Source: Sphingobacteriales bacterium | GTDB taxonomy: Bacteria; Bacteroidota; Bacteroidia; Chitinophagales; UBA2359 | Length of the DNA stretch: 64,000 bases | NCBI GenBank assembly: GCA_016711295.1 | Contig: JADJTE010000012.1 | Location: forward strand, 62,001-126,000 | Reading direction: 5' to 3' | Part shown: positions 9,047 to 21,067 of the stretch, piece after piece | Layout of the letters: every line of letters begins with the position of its first letter | How positions within the stretch are numbered: position 1 is the stretch's first letter | Notes under the pieces: generated by a model | What the model was told of the DNA's origin: nothing | Database searches by the model: none | The model's input: only the letters and a program-made list of their open reading frames with translations | Position numbers and translations under genes: made by a program

Positions 9047-10456
9047 ATGTCAAAATTTACGCTCCGCGGCAAAGATTTATTGCCTCTCGGATTTAAACAA
9101 GGACGCGCCATTGGTATAGCAATCAATGTGATGCAAAAACATTACCCCCAAATCGAGCGCGAACAAAAATTGGCACTTTTAGCCGACCTCATCGCCCAAC
9201 CCGAAACCTACCTCGAACATGAAATTTTGGGAGGCATAGCCCGCGAATTGTTGCCTCCCGTGCAGCTATCGCCCGCACGCATCGATTTGCTACCTGCGCA
9301 CCTGCCTTATTCAATATTTGGTGCAGAGCATATCGAAGAAGAAGGAGCCATCGACCAAATGAAAATGGCTATGTCGCTGCCCGTTACCTTGGGTGGTGCG
9401 CTGATGCCCGATGCGCACCAAGGCTACGGCTTGCCTATCGGGGGCGTATTAGCTACGCGCAACGCCGTTATACCTTTCGGTGTGGGTGTCGATATTGGTT
9501 GCCGCATGTGCCTGACCGTCTATGATATTGCGCCTTCGTATTTGGGTGGGCATTTAGACCGCTTCAAGCAATACCTCAACGAACATACGCGCTTTGGTCC
9601 GGGTGGCGAATTCGAACAACCTATGGACGACGAAATACTGTCTCATGCGGCATTTAGCGAGATTGGCATAGCCAAAAAGTTGCACGAAAAAGCTGCCCGA
9701 CAAATAGGCTCATCGGGCGGGGGCAACCACTTCGTCGAGTTTGGTGTGGTCGAAATTGCCGACGAACCCAACGAGCTAAACCTGCCCAAAGGCAACTATA
9801 TCGGCATTTTGTCTCATTCGGGGGCGCGTGGTTTGGGAGCTACCATTGCCAACCACTCTACCAATTTGGCGGTAGCTCAGTGCCCGCCACCCAAAGGAGC
9901 GCCGCACTTGGCTTGGTTAGACCTCGATAGCGAATCAGGGCAGGCATATCGGATAGCCATGAACTTGGCGGGCGATTATGCCTCGGCTTGCCACCACCAT
10001 ATACACCGCCGTTTAGCACGAGCATTGGGCTGCAAACCCTTAGCAACGGTCGAAAACCACCATAACTTTGCTTGAAAGAAACCCTTGCCGATGGTACAGA
10101 AGCCACAGTACACCGCAAAGGTGCTACCACCTGCGGCTAAGGGTGTATTGGGTATTATTCCTGGTAGTATGGCTTCGGCGGGCTATATTGTGCGCGGACG
10201 TGGGCATCTCAGTTCGCTCAACTCCGCTTCGCATGGAGCAGGACGGCTGTTGTCGCGCCGCAAAGCCTTAGACTCTATCACACAACACGCCCTGAAAGAG
10301 TTATTAGACCAACAAGGCGTTACGCTTATCGGTGGCGGCTTAGACGAAGCACCTATGGCTTATAAAGACATTGGTACTGTTATGGCTGCCCAGCAAGATT
10401 TGGTAGATATAGTGGGTATTTTTCGCCCTAAAATTGTGCGTATGGCTCAAGAATAA
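9047..10456 (+). CDS. rtcB: RNA-splicing ligase RtcB (two compensating frameshifts)
   Basis: GTP-dependent 3'-phosphate/5'-OH RNA ligase used in RNA repair. Hallmarks: MPDAHQGYGLPIGG, VGVDIGCRMC with the metal-binding Cys, SSGGGNHFVEFG, LSHSGARGLG, ENHHNFA and the guanylated His motif SHGAGRLLSR. The reading frame breaks at about 10075 (expected NFAWKETLADGT needs one more G after CTT) and returns at about 10130 (one extra base before CCTGCGGCTAAG). The intervening frame encodes the family-typical DGTEATVHRKGAT. Net length is about 469 residues, so the protein is complete if the two indels are errors. There is no RtcA or archease next to it; fmt converges from the right. Confidence 0.88.
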
Positions 10457-10490
10457 GCCACAGAAAGCAATAGCGCGGTGCCCGCCAAAG

Positions 10491-11430
10491 TTACTCGAAT
10501 TGCACTAAATTGCCTTTATAGCCATTCAGAAAGTCGGCAATTGTCATAGGACGTTTGCCGCTGGGTTGTACTTCTTGCAATGCTATCCAAGTATCAGCCG
10601 TAGCTACGTGAATATATTTTTTGCCATCGCTGTGCAGCGTCCCTGCGGGTGGCATTGGGCTGCTGACCTTAGCATCGGGCGGTATCAAGGTGCTGCGTAG
10701 TATTTTGAGGTTTTGCCCATTGAGGAGCGTGAAGGCTGCGGGATAGGGACTCATGCCGCGCACAAAGTTGTGTATATCGGCTGCGTTTTGTGCCCAATTG
10801 ATGCGGCAGGTATCGGTAAAAATTTTGGGTGCGGCGCGTAAGTCCTTGCTTTGCGTTTGGGCTTGCCCTTGTGCAGTGCCGTTTGCGATAGCCCTAACTG
10901 TTTCGAGCAATAACTGTGCGCCTTGTACCATAAGTCGGTCGTGCAGTTCGCCAGCGGTTTCGTTAATGCCTATACTTAGGCGGGTTTGGGCTATCATATT
11001 GCCTTTGTCTATCTCTTGTTCTATATAAAAGGTGGTCAAACCCGTTTCGGTTTCGCCTCTAATAATCGCCCAATTGATAGGGCTGCCCGCGATATTGGGG
11101 CAATAAGGAGGCGTGTAGGTTGATACAACCCAAGCGTGGCATCGAGAAAACAAGACTCGGCAACATGCGAAATGCTACTACTACCTGTAAATCGGCAGCC
11201 AAGTCGCGTAATTGTGCTAAGAATGTCGCATCGCGCAATTTTTCGGGCTGTAATACCATCAAGCCATGCGCTTGGGCATAGCGTTTGATAGGCGATGCTT
11301 GTAAGTGATACCCGCGCCCCGCGGGTTTGTCGGGTGCGGTAACAACGGCAGCTATCTCGTAGCCGTTTTGGTGCAAAATGGATAGGGACGGCACAGCAAA
11401 TTCGGGCGTGCCCATAAAAACGATGCGCAT
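10491..11430 (-). CDS. fmt: Methionyl-tRNA formyltransferase (one frameshift)
   Basis: Transfers formyl from 10-formyl-THF to initiator Met-tRNA. The first frame (11430 to about 11090) has MRIVFMGTPEFAVPSL, PDKPAGRG, the substrate-loop region and NLHASLLP with the catalytic Asn/His. The second frame (to 10491) continues SPINWAIIRGETETG, then EQEIDKGNMI with the catalytic Asp, and the C-terminal OB-fold. The break is at TATCGCGGGCAGCC. Removing one G restores YRGSPINWAII, so it looks like a homopolymer insertion. Total is about 312 residues, normal for Fmt. Because Fmt is near-essential, sequence error is the likeliest explanation. MITE copy A3 lies 31 bases upstream of the start. Confidence 0.9.
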
Positions 11431-11460
11431 TGGCTTTTCTGTGGATTAAAATGAATCACC

Positions 11461-11565
11461 GTAACTATTTAGGGTATAGGGTTTTGGGTATGGGGTCTTG
11501 GGCTATATCTATCTAATAATGCCTGACATCGTTGCATACTCGCCCCGACAAGGATAAATGATTAC
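11461..11565 (+). repeat. GTAACTATTTAG MITE-like repeat, copy A3
   Basis: Starts GTAACTATTTAGGG and ends with the degenerate AAATGATTAC. The interior has GGGTTTTGGGTATGGGG and AATGCCTGACATCGTTGCA. It sits between the divergent 5' side of fmt and the 3' end of the gene at 11593. No flanking duplication is visible. Confidence 0.75.
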
Positions 11566-11592
11566 AAATATAATTTTCAAAAATCACCTATA

Positions 11593-13189
11593 TCAAGGCG
11601 CGTAAAAAAACCGCCCTTGGGCTATGCGCTGCCCTGCTTGCCACAATACGACAATATATATCCCCGCGTGTAGGGGCGGCAAATCGAGGCTGGCAGTACT
11701 TGCATAGTCGGGTAGGCTTTGGCTTAGGCATACGCGCCCGTACATATCCACTATTTGAACTGTTTTGGCAGATAAATTGGCGCAATTGCTTAGGTCTATG
11801 CCCAACTGCTGCCCCGAACCCGACCAATGCAAGGCTAAGGCGGGAACAGCAGACGGTGGCGGAGCAACAGGAACAACAGCCGTACCCAAATTGGCTACTT
11901 TGTGTAAGAAAGCATCGCCATTCGAACTACTGCCAGCCCAAAGCTTAATTCCTGATATATACACTGCACCGGATGTATCAGTTATCATTTTTATGGGCTT
12001 GTGTGATTCGCTTAATATATAAGACCACTGCACTTCGCCCTCGGGGCTAAGACAAAGCAAGGTATTAGTCTTATAAGACGGCGATACTGCTCTAAACAGC
12101 CCCAAATAAATGCGCTTATGGGCATCGGTCTGCAAAAAATAGACGGGACTTGGCGCATTGACATTGTCTTTTAGGTAGGTTTCCCAAAGCAAGGCACCAT
12201 CAGGCGTATATTTCCTGACCGACATACTATCAAGATTCCCACTCACACGCTGTGCAAGTATAATATCGTTGTCGTCGTCGGCAACCATACGTAAGTAAGT
12301 GACGGGTAGGGCTACGTTCCACAGTTCTTGCCCCGCCGCATTGTACTTGATTAAGCGGCGCGAGAGGGTAGTGCTTGCCGTATTGCCCGACGCTGTTTGT
12401 AAGACCAAATTGCCTTGGCGGTCGCATAATATCATGTTGACATTGTCGTTGCTATATTCGGGTGTATCGTATTGCCAAGAACTGACAACTTCGCCCGAAA
12501 AATTGCATTTGACTATCTGAAAATAATCCGCTGCGCCCCCCTTGTAGAGCAACACATATACAAAACCTCCAATGGTATCAATGGCAGCATCTTTGTACTG
12601 CATATTAGTATTGTGCAAGGTACTCACCCAAAGGGTATCGCCGTTGGCGGCATCAAATTTGGCTAATATAGGCAATAAATCAGGCAAAGGCGTTTCGAGT
12701 CCTGCGGCATAAATATTCCCTTCGGTATCGTTGAGTGCTTTAAAATCATCAGAGTAGAATAGATAAGTGCGATAGTAATTGGTCCAAAGCGGGGCGCTGT
12801 CGGGCTGATAAGCCAATAAAAATAGGTTGGGCTGTGGTATCGCTCGAAAAAGACCCTAATACTTGTATATTGCCATTAGGGGGCTGATAGGGCTTGGATA
12901 GGAAAATATTGGTTTATGGGGTGGGTGTCGCACCATTCTATCCATTGGCCTGCCCCGAAGCAGCAAAAGCGGCAGTGATATTTTTTTCATTAGTTGGGGT
13001 ACCTGAACTATCAATATAAGTTGCAGGAAGTGACCAAATAACTTGTTGATTTTGTTCGTCAAGTAATAAATTGTAATTCACATCATCTTCTGCATATCCG
13101 TCCAATAATTGTTCCCATGCTTGGGTGGGTTGGGCTTGTAGTAGGCAGTGGGCACAGCAGAATAATAGGATATAAATAAGCGTTTTCAT
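11593..13189 (-). CDS. Secreted beta-propeller-like protein with T9SS type A-like tail (frameshifted)
   Basis: The start MKTLIYILLFCCAHCLLQAQ is a signal peptide. The body (main frame 12816-11593) has repeated Asp/Gly-rich blades of the NxxGxxLW type (YNAAGQELWNVALP; YTPDGALLWETYLK; LSPEGEVQWSYIL), as in delta-60/PQQ-like propeller proteins. The final ~80 residues (QIVDMYGRV, then DLPPLHAGIYIV, then QGRFFY) look like a T9SS type A sorting domain that directs export to the surface. The frame breaks about three times between 12816 and 12940. Function unknown; probably a surface or secreted protein. It is followed by MITE A3 and preceded by another secreted-protein gene. Confidence 0.7.
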
Positions 13190-13252
13190 TTTAAAGGAGG
13201 GGATTTATGGTTAAAAAATTGAATTGATTAAATGGGTGTCTGTGCGCTGCTT

Positions 13253-15154
13253 TTATGGCGCATCATACACATCAATTTGGTAATCCATAATTCGCCCTCT
13301 GATAAAAGCGTTCATGTAATTTATATCCGGGTTGGGAATAGCACCCGCATTTCCGCTTAGTGTTAAGTCAAAATAGTGGTTAATGACAGAACCGTCAAAA
13401 AAAGTGGCGTACAGATGCACCACCAATTCGTCTCCCGCATGGCGTATATTGCCGTCCGAAAAATGCCTCATAAATTCATACTCTTCGCTGTCTGTACCCG
13501 AGTTATATGTTTTCAGCAAACTTCCTATTGGCGCACCCAATCCCGCAGGGGCTGTACTATTTTGGGTGTCTGTGGTTGCTATTTCCAATACATTGTCCTT
13601 GGCTACACGAGGGAAAGATGTATGTCTAAATCCCACACTGATAGCGTTTTTGCTCCAATATGCCAGCATAGGGGCGAGTTCTGTTCCTATTATCAAATTT
13701 TGCTCTACTCCTAATGGATTATTGGGGCTATCTGCTTCGTGACTACAAGGATAAAACATACACGAAAAACCGTAGTAAGGATCCACATCGCTTTTGGCGG
13801 GCATAAAACTTGGACCCGGACATACTTGGCTCTCATCTCTGTCTAAGGCAAATACTAAGCGCATATCGGGGTTGCCCGAATGCCATAAACCCTCGCCGTA
13901 AGGCTGTGCAAAATAGAGGTTGGGCAAACCCAAGCGGCTGAGGCAATACAAACCGCCTGGGGCAAGGCCCGGATTGGTGCCTGCTGCCCCATCGCCGTAG
14001 GTATAAAAATTTGTCGTCTCGTCGCATAATTTTAACACACTGCCATAGGTCATTACATCGTCTCCCGTTTGCGAACTCATTGCCCTAATAGGCCATTGTA
14101 CTTTGGTCAAAGTGCCCAAACTGCCGTTATAGTCCGCCTCAAAAAATTGACATTCGTTTATATATGCTGATAGTTCGGCATAGTACATCCATACCATCCA
14201 TAGTTAAATAATAGCAATCATTGCTATTGCTTGCATCTCCAATATCGTTGTTTAATTTATCTAAATTAATTTCAACTTCATAATTTTCCATCGAACCATT
14301 TGCATTGGCATTAAACTCAGTAGGCGTGGTTACGTCTGTGCAATTTTTGCAGGTAGCGTATGCGGGTGCGCAGTTGTTGATAACGGCGGCGCAGGTTAGC
14401 CCGTCCAATAGACATTCTTGCAAAGCTACGGCACCCGTAAATATCGTATAACCCGTTTGCGCGTCCGATTTTTCAATGCTTATAGTGGCTATTTGTCCGC
14501 TGGTATTGAGGTAGTAGCCCATTACGGGGTAATGCCCACTCCATACGTCCCAACTGATGCGGGGCATAGTGCCGCCTGGCGCTTCTTTGTCTGCCGCTAC
14601 AATATTGTTGAGTTCGCCGCTTTCGTTTTCTGTTTTTCCAAGCAACATATCCAAATAAGGCACTACTATATGGTAGGTAAAACTCGTGCCGTTTAGGTTG
14701 TTTTCGAGCAAAATAGCGGCGATATTAAAACCTTGTGTGCCGCTTTCGCTTGACAAGGCATCGTTGATAAGCGAATCTAAATTGATACCTGCCTGCGCAC
14801 ATTCGTTCAGCAGCCTATCAACAGTAACATAATAGTAGCGTGCAAGCCCCTCACGGCGTTCTCTACCACTATTTGGTTGAACGTCGCCAGGTCGTTTGTT
14901 TCCTCTGTTTTGGTATTGCCTCGCCCGAGCGTATGCAAAGCCTTTATTAATCCGTAGCTCATGTTTTTTAAGTTTTGCGTTACTCTATCTTTATCTACCA
15001 TGCACGAAGCATTGTCGGGAGGGGTGCTATTGATACTCAACTCTTCTTTTTGGCAAGAGGAATAAAACAGCACATTCAGGCTGGCAAATAATACGAGCAA
15101 AGCCCCAATTACCCATAGGGTTCCTAGTGTTTGGTGTTTGGTGTTTGGTGTCAT
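13253..15154 (-). CDS. Lipoprotein of unknown function (frameshifted)
   Basis: Three frames join: 15154-14807, 14756-14139 and 14197-13253. The N-terminus has a hydrophobic segment ending FYSSC, an SPII lipobox, so it is an outer- or inner-membrane-anchored lipoprotein. The body of about 600 residues is Cys- and Asp/Asn-rich (CAAVINNCAPAYATCKNC) and contains a predicted beta-rich C-terminal part. I recognise no family. The break near 14810 (GGGG where GGGGG would keep frame, giving VRGLARYYYVTVD) is a homopolymer indel. The first codons fall in an ACACCAAAC-type microrepeat, so the true start may be a few codons in. It lies between two other exported-protein genes on the same strand. Confidence 0.6.
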
Positions 15155-15188
15155 GTCAAACGTAGGTTTAGAAAATGAAAAAAAATTG

Positions 15189-15278
15189 GTACCTATTTAT
15201 CCTTGTAGAAACAACCCACAAGATAGCGATTTCTAATCGAATATGCAAGGATATTGGGCATTATTAGATGGATATAGC
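15189..15278 (-). repeat. GTAACTATTTAG MITE-like repeat, truncated copy A9
   Basis: Starts GTACCTATTTAT and keeps the family interior in reverse orientation (ATTTCTAATCGAATATGCAA, then TTATTAGATGG). It lacks the CCCATACCC end. It is replaced at 15279 by the end of a B-type element. Confidence 0.65.
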
Positions 15279-15345
15279 GTAACTATTTAGGTGGTGTATT
15301 TCTTTGCTCTGATTTATGTTTGTAGGTCGCATTTGTTCCTGCCCT
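15279..15345 (+). repeat. B-type element end fragment (B3)
   Basis: GTAACTATTTAGGTGGTGTA followed by TTTGCTCTGATTTATGTTTG matches the left ~60 bases of element B1 (528-590) with few changes. The opposite end is not found nearby, so this is a solo end. Confidence 0.6.
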
Positions 15346-15470
15346 TATTTTGCCTGTTCGACTTCGCTCACAAGGTTGTTCAGGGTTTCTAAGGCATACT
15401 ACCAAGCGTACAGCCCCGCTGCCAATATATTTGCGGTGGGGTTGTACGCTTGTAGTATTGTGAGGTGGGG

Positions 15471-18400
15471 CTAAGGCGCAGTCTGGGCTATCGAGACTGT
15501 ACCCACGCCGTTTGTGCCCCATTGCACTTGTATCGTATTGCCGTAGGGCATGGGCGATAGGATAGTGCCGCCCGTCACCGTCCAATCATAGGTGCTGCCT
15601 GCTATGGCACTTACGGTATAGGTATGTATAGTAGTACCGCATACGTTCATTGCCCGTTATGATGGGTGTAGGGCGGTTGGGTATATTGTCTAACAAGGCT
15701 TGGTATTTGGGGCAGTAGTCATATAGGGCGGCTGAATATCGATGTCGTTCAACACGCCCCACGAACCATAAATGCTTTCTTGTGGCGAAGCAAGGCTAAA
15801 ATTAGTCGCCATTTGGCAACCCCAAGCGCGAATGGTGTCTAATAGTTCGTCGTAGAGGGCATATATTTGGGGCGTATATTGTGCGTCCCACATGGCTTGT
15901 TGGTAGCTATAAGGAATGCCAAACACATTGCCCACAAAATGTTGCCCGCCTTCGTAGGTAATTACTTGTTTGCCGAACAATTTTACTTGGTCATAATCGG
16001 TTTTGAAAGCGTCGAGCGTTGTATACCACGAGTTGCGGGCATTATCGATGATGTTTTGGGGTGTAGAGGTTTCGGTCAGCACGGGATTAGCGGTATTGCT
16101 GTGGTCGAGACCTATATAGTGCGTAGGCGAGCCATAGTCCCATTCATTTTGGTCTAATTGAGACAGTATTTCCTCGTTCAGCCAGTTATAGGTCACTTGC
16201 ATACCCAATACACGCTTGACGCGATTTTTTTGTGCGCCATATACATTATGCCAAATGCGGAAAATGCGCTGGGCTTTTTCGGCATAAGCGCGGGCATAAT
16301 TGAGGTTGCTGGGGCGGTTTTCTTCGTTGTAATGGGCTTGGTCGAATATCCAATTCCAAACCTCGTTGCTGTATTCGAGGTATACAGTTAAGTTGGGGTT
16401 CAGTTGGTCGCGGAAGAGTGTTGCCATTTGCGTCACATAATTATCATCAGCAGCATGCGGCACGCAAATCCAAACATCTTTTTGGGTTTGGTTGGCTAAT
16501 TGTATCATCGTTTCGTAGGGTACGCCATAGGGAGTAGCATAGGTAAAATAGCTGTTACTACTGCGGTTTGCCCAATCAGTAGCTAAATTATTGTTGGTAT
16601 GCCCCCAATCCATGAAGCGCAGTGCTTGAAACGGTGCTATTTTGTCCAAAAATCCTTGATAAAAGGGATTGGCGTTGAGGTCGGCGTTTTCGTCGGCGAG
16701 GCGCAGCAAGCGAATATTGCGAACATGGTTGTTCAGCGTAGAAGCAAGTATTTCGATAGCGATATTGCCATTTGAGGTAAGGCTAAACTGTATCCTGCCT
16801 GCCGAACTACTGCCAATACTTATGCCGCCGCTTATTTGTAGGGTGCCTTCGCCGTCGTACAGCAATACATATTGCTGCCCCATTTGCAGGTTTGTACCTG
16901 TTTCGCTTTCCGACGAGATGACGTAACGGATAACAGTATTGCTTCCGGGCGGTGTAGTCTGTGGTATATGGGTTGGGGAGCCATTTAATCAAACGCCATA
17001 TCGTCTAAGAAATGGGCACGTACCAACAAAAACAAGTGGTTGTAAAGGTATGGCTTCGGGGCGCACGTGTTTGAATAGATTTTTCATGGGTCGTTCTACG
17101 CCCCAATCGGCAAATCCGCTCATATTTGTGCCTATATCCATAGCGCAACTGCTTGGCTGCCAGCCCGTGCAAGTGGTGCTATCCGTAGCAATATAGAGGG
17201 TGAAACTATCGATACATGCGCCGCTATTGGCGACAAATTGATATTGCCCTGCTGCTAAGTTGTGATATTGGTTGCCGCTTGTAATGGGCATGAGTACATT
17301 AGCCGAATTGCGCAGTTGGAAACTTACACCGTTGGCGGCATTGACCGTTACGCGCCCGTTATTGCTGTTGCAAGATGCCATGTTTTGTACCGTAAACGAA
17401 GTTTGGCACGGATAATTGCCGTTTTCGTCTGTGACGGCAATATCTTGGGTGGTGCTATGCTGTAAGCCTACGTTGTCGGTAACGGTGAGCGAGGCTGTCA
17501 ATTGCCCCAATACATTAGTATACGTATGGCTTACACTGCTGCCTACTTGTGTGGGCGAGCCGTCGCCGAAGTCCCAAGCGTAGGTAAGGGCTTGCCCTTC
17601 GGGGTCGGTAGAGGCGGCACCACTAAAATTGACCAAGAGCGGGCTTTGACCCATCGTAGGCGTAGCGGAGATAAGGGCTACGGGAGGCATATTGACCGAT
17701 ACCGTATTGTCGGGGGCTACACAGGCGTAGCTTGTTGCGAAGCGCAGCTCATCGATGGCGCCATTGCCTGGGTTAGAACCCATATAAGCAGCGAGGCTTC
17801 GCAGTACGTTTGCCGTACCCGTATTTTGGGTGAGTGTGGGCGTGGGCGTGGTATTGCCCAGCGTAGCGGGATTGACATAGAGCGACACGTTAGTATTGCC
17901 ACTATTAAAAATGACGCGCAAGACCATAAATGCACTTGTATTGACAACAACAGGCACAGATGTTGGGTAATAAGTGCCATTGAGGGCGAGCGTCCAGCGG
18001 CGTTGCCCACTTACGTCCGAGTTGGCACTACCAAAATAACCTACTGATATATGTTGGGTGGCGCAGGAGTAGCACCAACTTGCGTTGCCGTTGTCATGAA
18101 AATCGACCCATACGTCTTCGCCGTTGTTTTGCGATTTGCGAAGTAGTAGGCTTATCCAAAGCGTATCACCTGTTTGTGTGCCGATGCCGTTGTCAAAATC
18201 GGCTACATAATCGGAGAAAGGACCATATTCGCCGGTATTCAAAATCCTGCCCGAAGTGAGGTATTGATAGCCGCCCGTGGCATATCTGCCAATAGTTTGG
18301 AGGTTGCTATAAGTAAGCGAACCCGCGCCGTTATTGATTTGATAGCCAGGTATGTTGGTATCGTCGTTCTGCACGTTCCAAGGGATAATCCAACCCGTGC

Positions 18401-18552
18401 CGCCATTTAGGCATTTAGGGTGCGTTGGCTGCATTGTCGAACCCGTCGTAGGCGAGGTAAGTGCAGGTTTGGGCTTGCAATTTGAAGTACGGGTATTGTG
18501 CCAACAATAAAACTGTAAAGATGGGAAATAAGAAATTGATAAAAATGCGCAT
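15471..18552 (-). CDS. Large secreted protein: lectin-like, PKD and glycosidase-like regions (frameshifted)
   Basis: A signal peptide MRIFINFLFPIFTVLLL at 18552 leads, through two frameshifts near 18430, into a concanavalin-like/LamG-type region. A PKD domain (WDFGDGSPTQVGSSVSHTYTN) and an SprB-like repeat follow. Then, after a break at about 16990, comes a TIM-barrel-like part with RFMDWGHTNNN, DVWICVPHAADD and YLEYSNEVWNW. That part resembles cellulose-binding/glycosidase-like secreted proteins with an (E/S)NE acid-base motif. A last frame (to 15471) ends in a PKD-like domain (STYDWTVTGGTIL, then IQVQWGTNGVGTVSI). Probably about 1,000 residues when corrected, cell-surface or secreted, acting on polysaccharide. 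The substrate is not readable. Confidence 0.65.
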
Positions 18553-18596
18553 CGCTTGTCAGGGGGGATTGAGTGAATGTTATGTAAAAACTGTTC

Positions 18597-18716
18597 GTAA
18601 CTGTTTAGGATATAGGGTTTGGGGCATGAATGTCATACCTATCCGATAATGCCCGACATCGTTGCATATTCGATTAGAAATAGCTATTCTTGCTCCTGTG
18701 AGGGTTAAATAGTTGC
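18597..18716 (+). repeat. GTAACTATTTAG MITE-like repeat, copy A4
   Basis: GTAACTGTTTAGG at the left and TTAAATAGTTGC at the right, both one base off the consensus. The interior has CGATTAGAAATAGCTATTCT. It lies 45 bases upstream of the start of the minus-strand gene at 18552. Confidence 0.7.
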
Positions 18717-18757
18717 AGAATGTAAAAATAATGAGCTAAACGGTGTGCTAAGTTGCG

Positions 18758-19880
18758 CTACCAAGGACCGTTTTGTTTCACTTGGTAAAAGCGTTTGCCA
18801 TCAAATCGGTACAACCCTTGTCCTGCGCCCCCACCACATATTTCCCGACCTATCTTGATACATGCTTTGAACGCAACAATTAATTCCATCTTTGGTTGTA
18901 AAAACGGTAAATGCTTTTGGGTTTGGTATGCCGAGAGATGGGTCGTAGCGAGTGGTGCTTCCTCTGGCTGAAGTCAAGATGATGCCCGATGTTTCTATAT
19001 AGATGCCCCAAACTTCGTCTCCGCCCAATCCGTCTTTGGTGCTAAGTTCAGTAAAGGTTTTTCCGTCATATTGGCAAATGCCCCTTTCATAGTAAACCAA
19101 AAAGTTCCCTCTTTTATCTTGTATTACGCTGCCTACATAGCCATTGCCTAAGCCCTCTTTTGCTATAATATTTGTAACTGCTTTTCCGTCATAGCAAAAA
19201 ACGCCTTTATCTTGCGTGGCGAACCAAATATTCCCCGCATTATCTTCTATGATGTCTGTGATAGGGATAGGAGGAAGCAAATGAAACAGTGAAAAGCATT
19301 TGCCACCTATGCTATCGGCAGACGGGATATATCGAAAAACGCCGCCCCAGGTGCCTATCCAAATGTCGCCCGATTTGTCTATGAGAATGCTTCCGCGCCC
19401 AACATTAATATTGCTTAGTCCATGTTTTTCGGTATAGCTATTAAAGGTTTTTCCGTTATATCTAACAGCCCCGTGGTCTGTACCAAACCATATATTGCCT
19501 TGCTTATCCTCTGCAATCGCATGTATGCTATTCCATGCGGTATCTATGCTGTTATTGCCCGCAAAAAACTCATCTTTGCCGTAGTATTGTAGTGTTTTTT
19601 CATCGTATCGAGCTACGCTTTGTCCCGCGGGACCAAACCAGAAATTTCCTTTCGAGTCTTGAAAAATGCACCTGATATATTGGCTTACGAGAAGCGTATC
19701 ATGCGGTATGCCCGGTTGAGGGGTAAATGTAGGTGGTATGCCAACAATTTGAGGGTTTGGCTTGGGTGTACGAATTGCTTCCTCAGATGGATTTGTAGGC
19801 ACTTGCCCGTTGCAAGAGGCTGTTAGCAATTTCGTCAAAAACAGAATGTAGATTAAAGGGCGAATATGATATCGTGTCAT
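18758..19880 (-). CDS. Reg_prop (two-component-regulator-type propeller) lipoprotein
   Basis: The hydrophobic N-terminus ends LLTASC, an SPII lipobox. The rest is a propeller of repeated blades with the Reg_prop signature DxxGNxWFGT (EDKQGNIWFGTDHGAVRYNG; DKSGDIWIGTWGGVFRY; EDNAGNIWFATQDKGVF; QDRSGNMWWG). In hybrid two-component systems such propellers sense periplasmic ligands. Here the propeller stands alone as a lipoprotein, so a binding or scaffold role is inferred. One base is missing in the G run near 18830. The corrected frame adds GQGLYRFDGKRFYQVKQNGPW and stops at 18758 rather than about 18801. Confidence 0.75.
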
Positions 19881-19909
19881 TTTTGCTGTTTGTTGGGTAA
19901 TACTTTATT

Positions 19910-21067
19910 TTAAGAAGCATAAAACTGCTCCATCAAGGCACAAATTTTCTCGACGCTATTTAATTCCAACTCGTAGTATAGGGGCAAGCGCAGCAAACGG
20001 TCGCTATACAAATCGGCATAGGGCAGGGGGCGACCATCGTGCAAAGGTTGGAAAAAGGGGGATTGATGCAGCGATTGGTAATGGAAAGCGGTATAGATGC
20101 TATGCGTTTTGAGGTAGGCTATAAGTTGGTCGCGCTCGGTGGCAGAGCGGCATACGATATAATAAAGGTGTCCATTGCACTCGGCATAAGACGGCATTTG
20201 GGGCAGAGCGACACCATAGCGGGGTAATTGTTGCAAATATTGGTGGTAATGTTGCCAAATAGCGATTCGCTTTTGTTGTATGACCGATATTTGTTCGAGT
20301 TGGGCATACAGAAAAGCAGCTATCAGTTCGGAGGGCAAAAACGACGAGCCAATGTCTACCCATTGGTATTTGGCTACTTCGTTGCGAAAGAAAGCGGCGC
20401 GGTTGGTGCCTTTTTCGCGGATAATTTCGGCTCGGCTTCGCAAAGCACTATCATTGATAACGAGCAAACCGCCTTCGCCTGCCATGACATTTTTGGTTTC
20501 GTGAAACGAAAAGGTCGCCAAACTGCCTATGCCGCCTAAGTATTGAGGGGTTTCGTTGGGCGGGCAATATCGAGCGTCGGTGGCGTGGGCTGCATCTTCG
20601 ATGATAGTTAAGCCGTGGCGGTGGGCTATTTGTTGTATGGCGTTCATATTGCAAGCCATGCCGCCGTAATGTACCAATACGATAGCGCGGGTGCGGGGTG
20701 TGATGAGGCTTTCTAACTGTGTTTCGTCGATATTTGGGTGTTGGGGGCTGCTATCGGCAAATACTAAGCGTGCCCCACGCAGCAAAAACGCATTAGCCGC
20801 CGATACAAAGGTGAATGAAGGCATAATTACTTCATCGCCCGATTTGATGTTGAGCAATAGGGCGCACATCTCCAAGGCATCGGTACATGATGTAGTGAGT
20901 AGGGTTTTGCTAAATCCATATCGCGCCTCAAAAAACGCCTGACAACGAGCTGTAAACAAGCCGTCGCCCGAAATTTTGCCCGATGCTACGGCTTCTCGAA
21001 TATAATCCGTTTCTTTGCCTGTCAAAAAAGGCTTATTAAACGGAATTTGGTATTGTTGGTGATACAT
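19910..21067 (-). CDS. rffA: dTDP-4-amino-4,6-dideoxygalactose transaminase (RffA/WecE type)
   Basis: 385 residues, fold-type I PLP enzyme of the DegT/DnrJ/EryC1/StrS family. It matches the RffA/WecE branch: IPFNKPFLTGKE at the N-terminus, TTSCTDALEM, VHYGGMACNM, IIEDAAHA (PLP-ring Asp158) and FSFHETKNVMAGEGG with Lys192 as the Schiff-base residue. It aminates dTDP-4-keto-6-deoxyglucose to the 4-amino sugar used in surface polysaccharide or O-antigen. It is intact and divergent from a GT2 glycosyltransferase (21251), which fits a surface-glycan role. Confidence 0.88.
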   Translation of the reverse strand: MYHQQYQIPFNKPFLTGKETDYIREAVASGKISGDGLFTARCQAFFEARYGFSKTLLTTSCTDALEMCALLLNIKSGDEVIMPSFTFVSAANAFLLRGARLVFADSSPQHPNIDETQLESLITPRTRAIVLVHYGGMACNMNAIQQIAHRHGLTIIEDAAHATDARYCPPNETPQYLGGIGSLATFSFHETKNVMAGEGGLLVINDSALRSRAEIIREKGTNRAAFFRNEVAKYQWVDIGSSFLPSELIAAFLYAQLEQISVIQQKRIAIWQHYHQYLQQLPRYGVALPQMPSYAECNGHLYYIVCRSATERDQLIAYLKTHSIYTAFHYQSLHQSPFFQPLHDGRPLPYADLYSDRLLRLPLYYELELNSVEKICALMEQFYAS

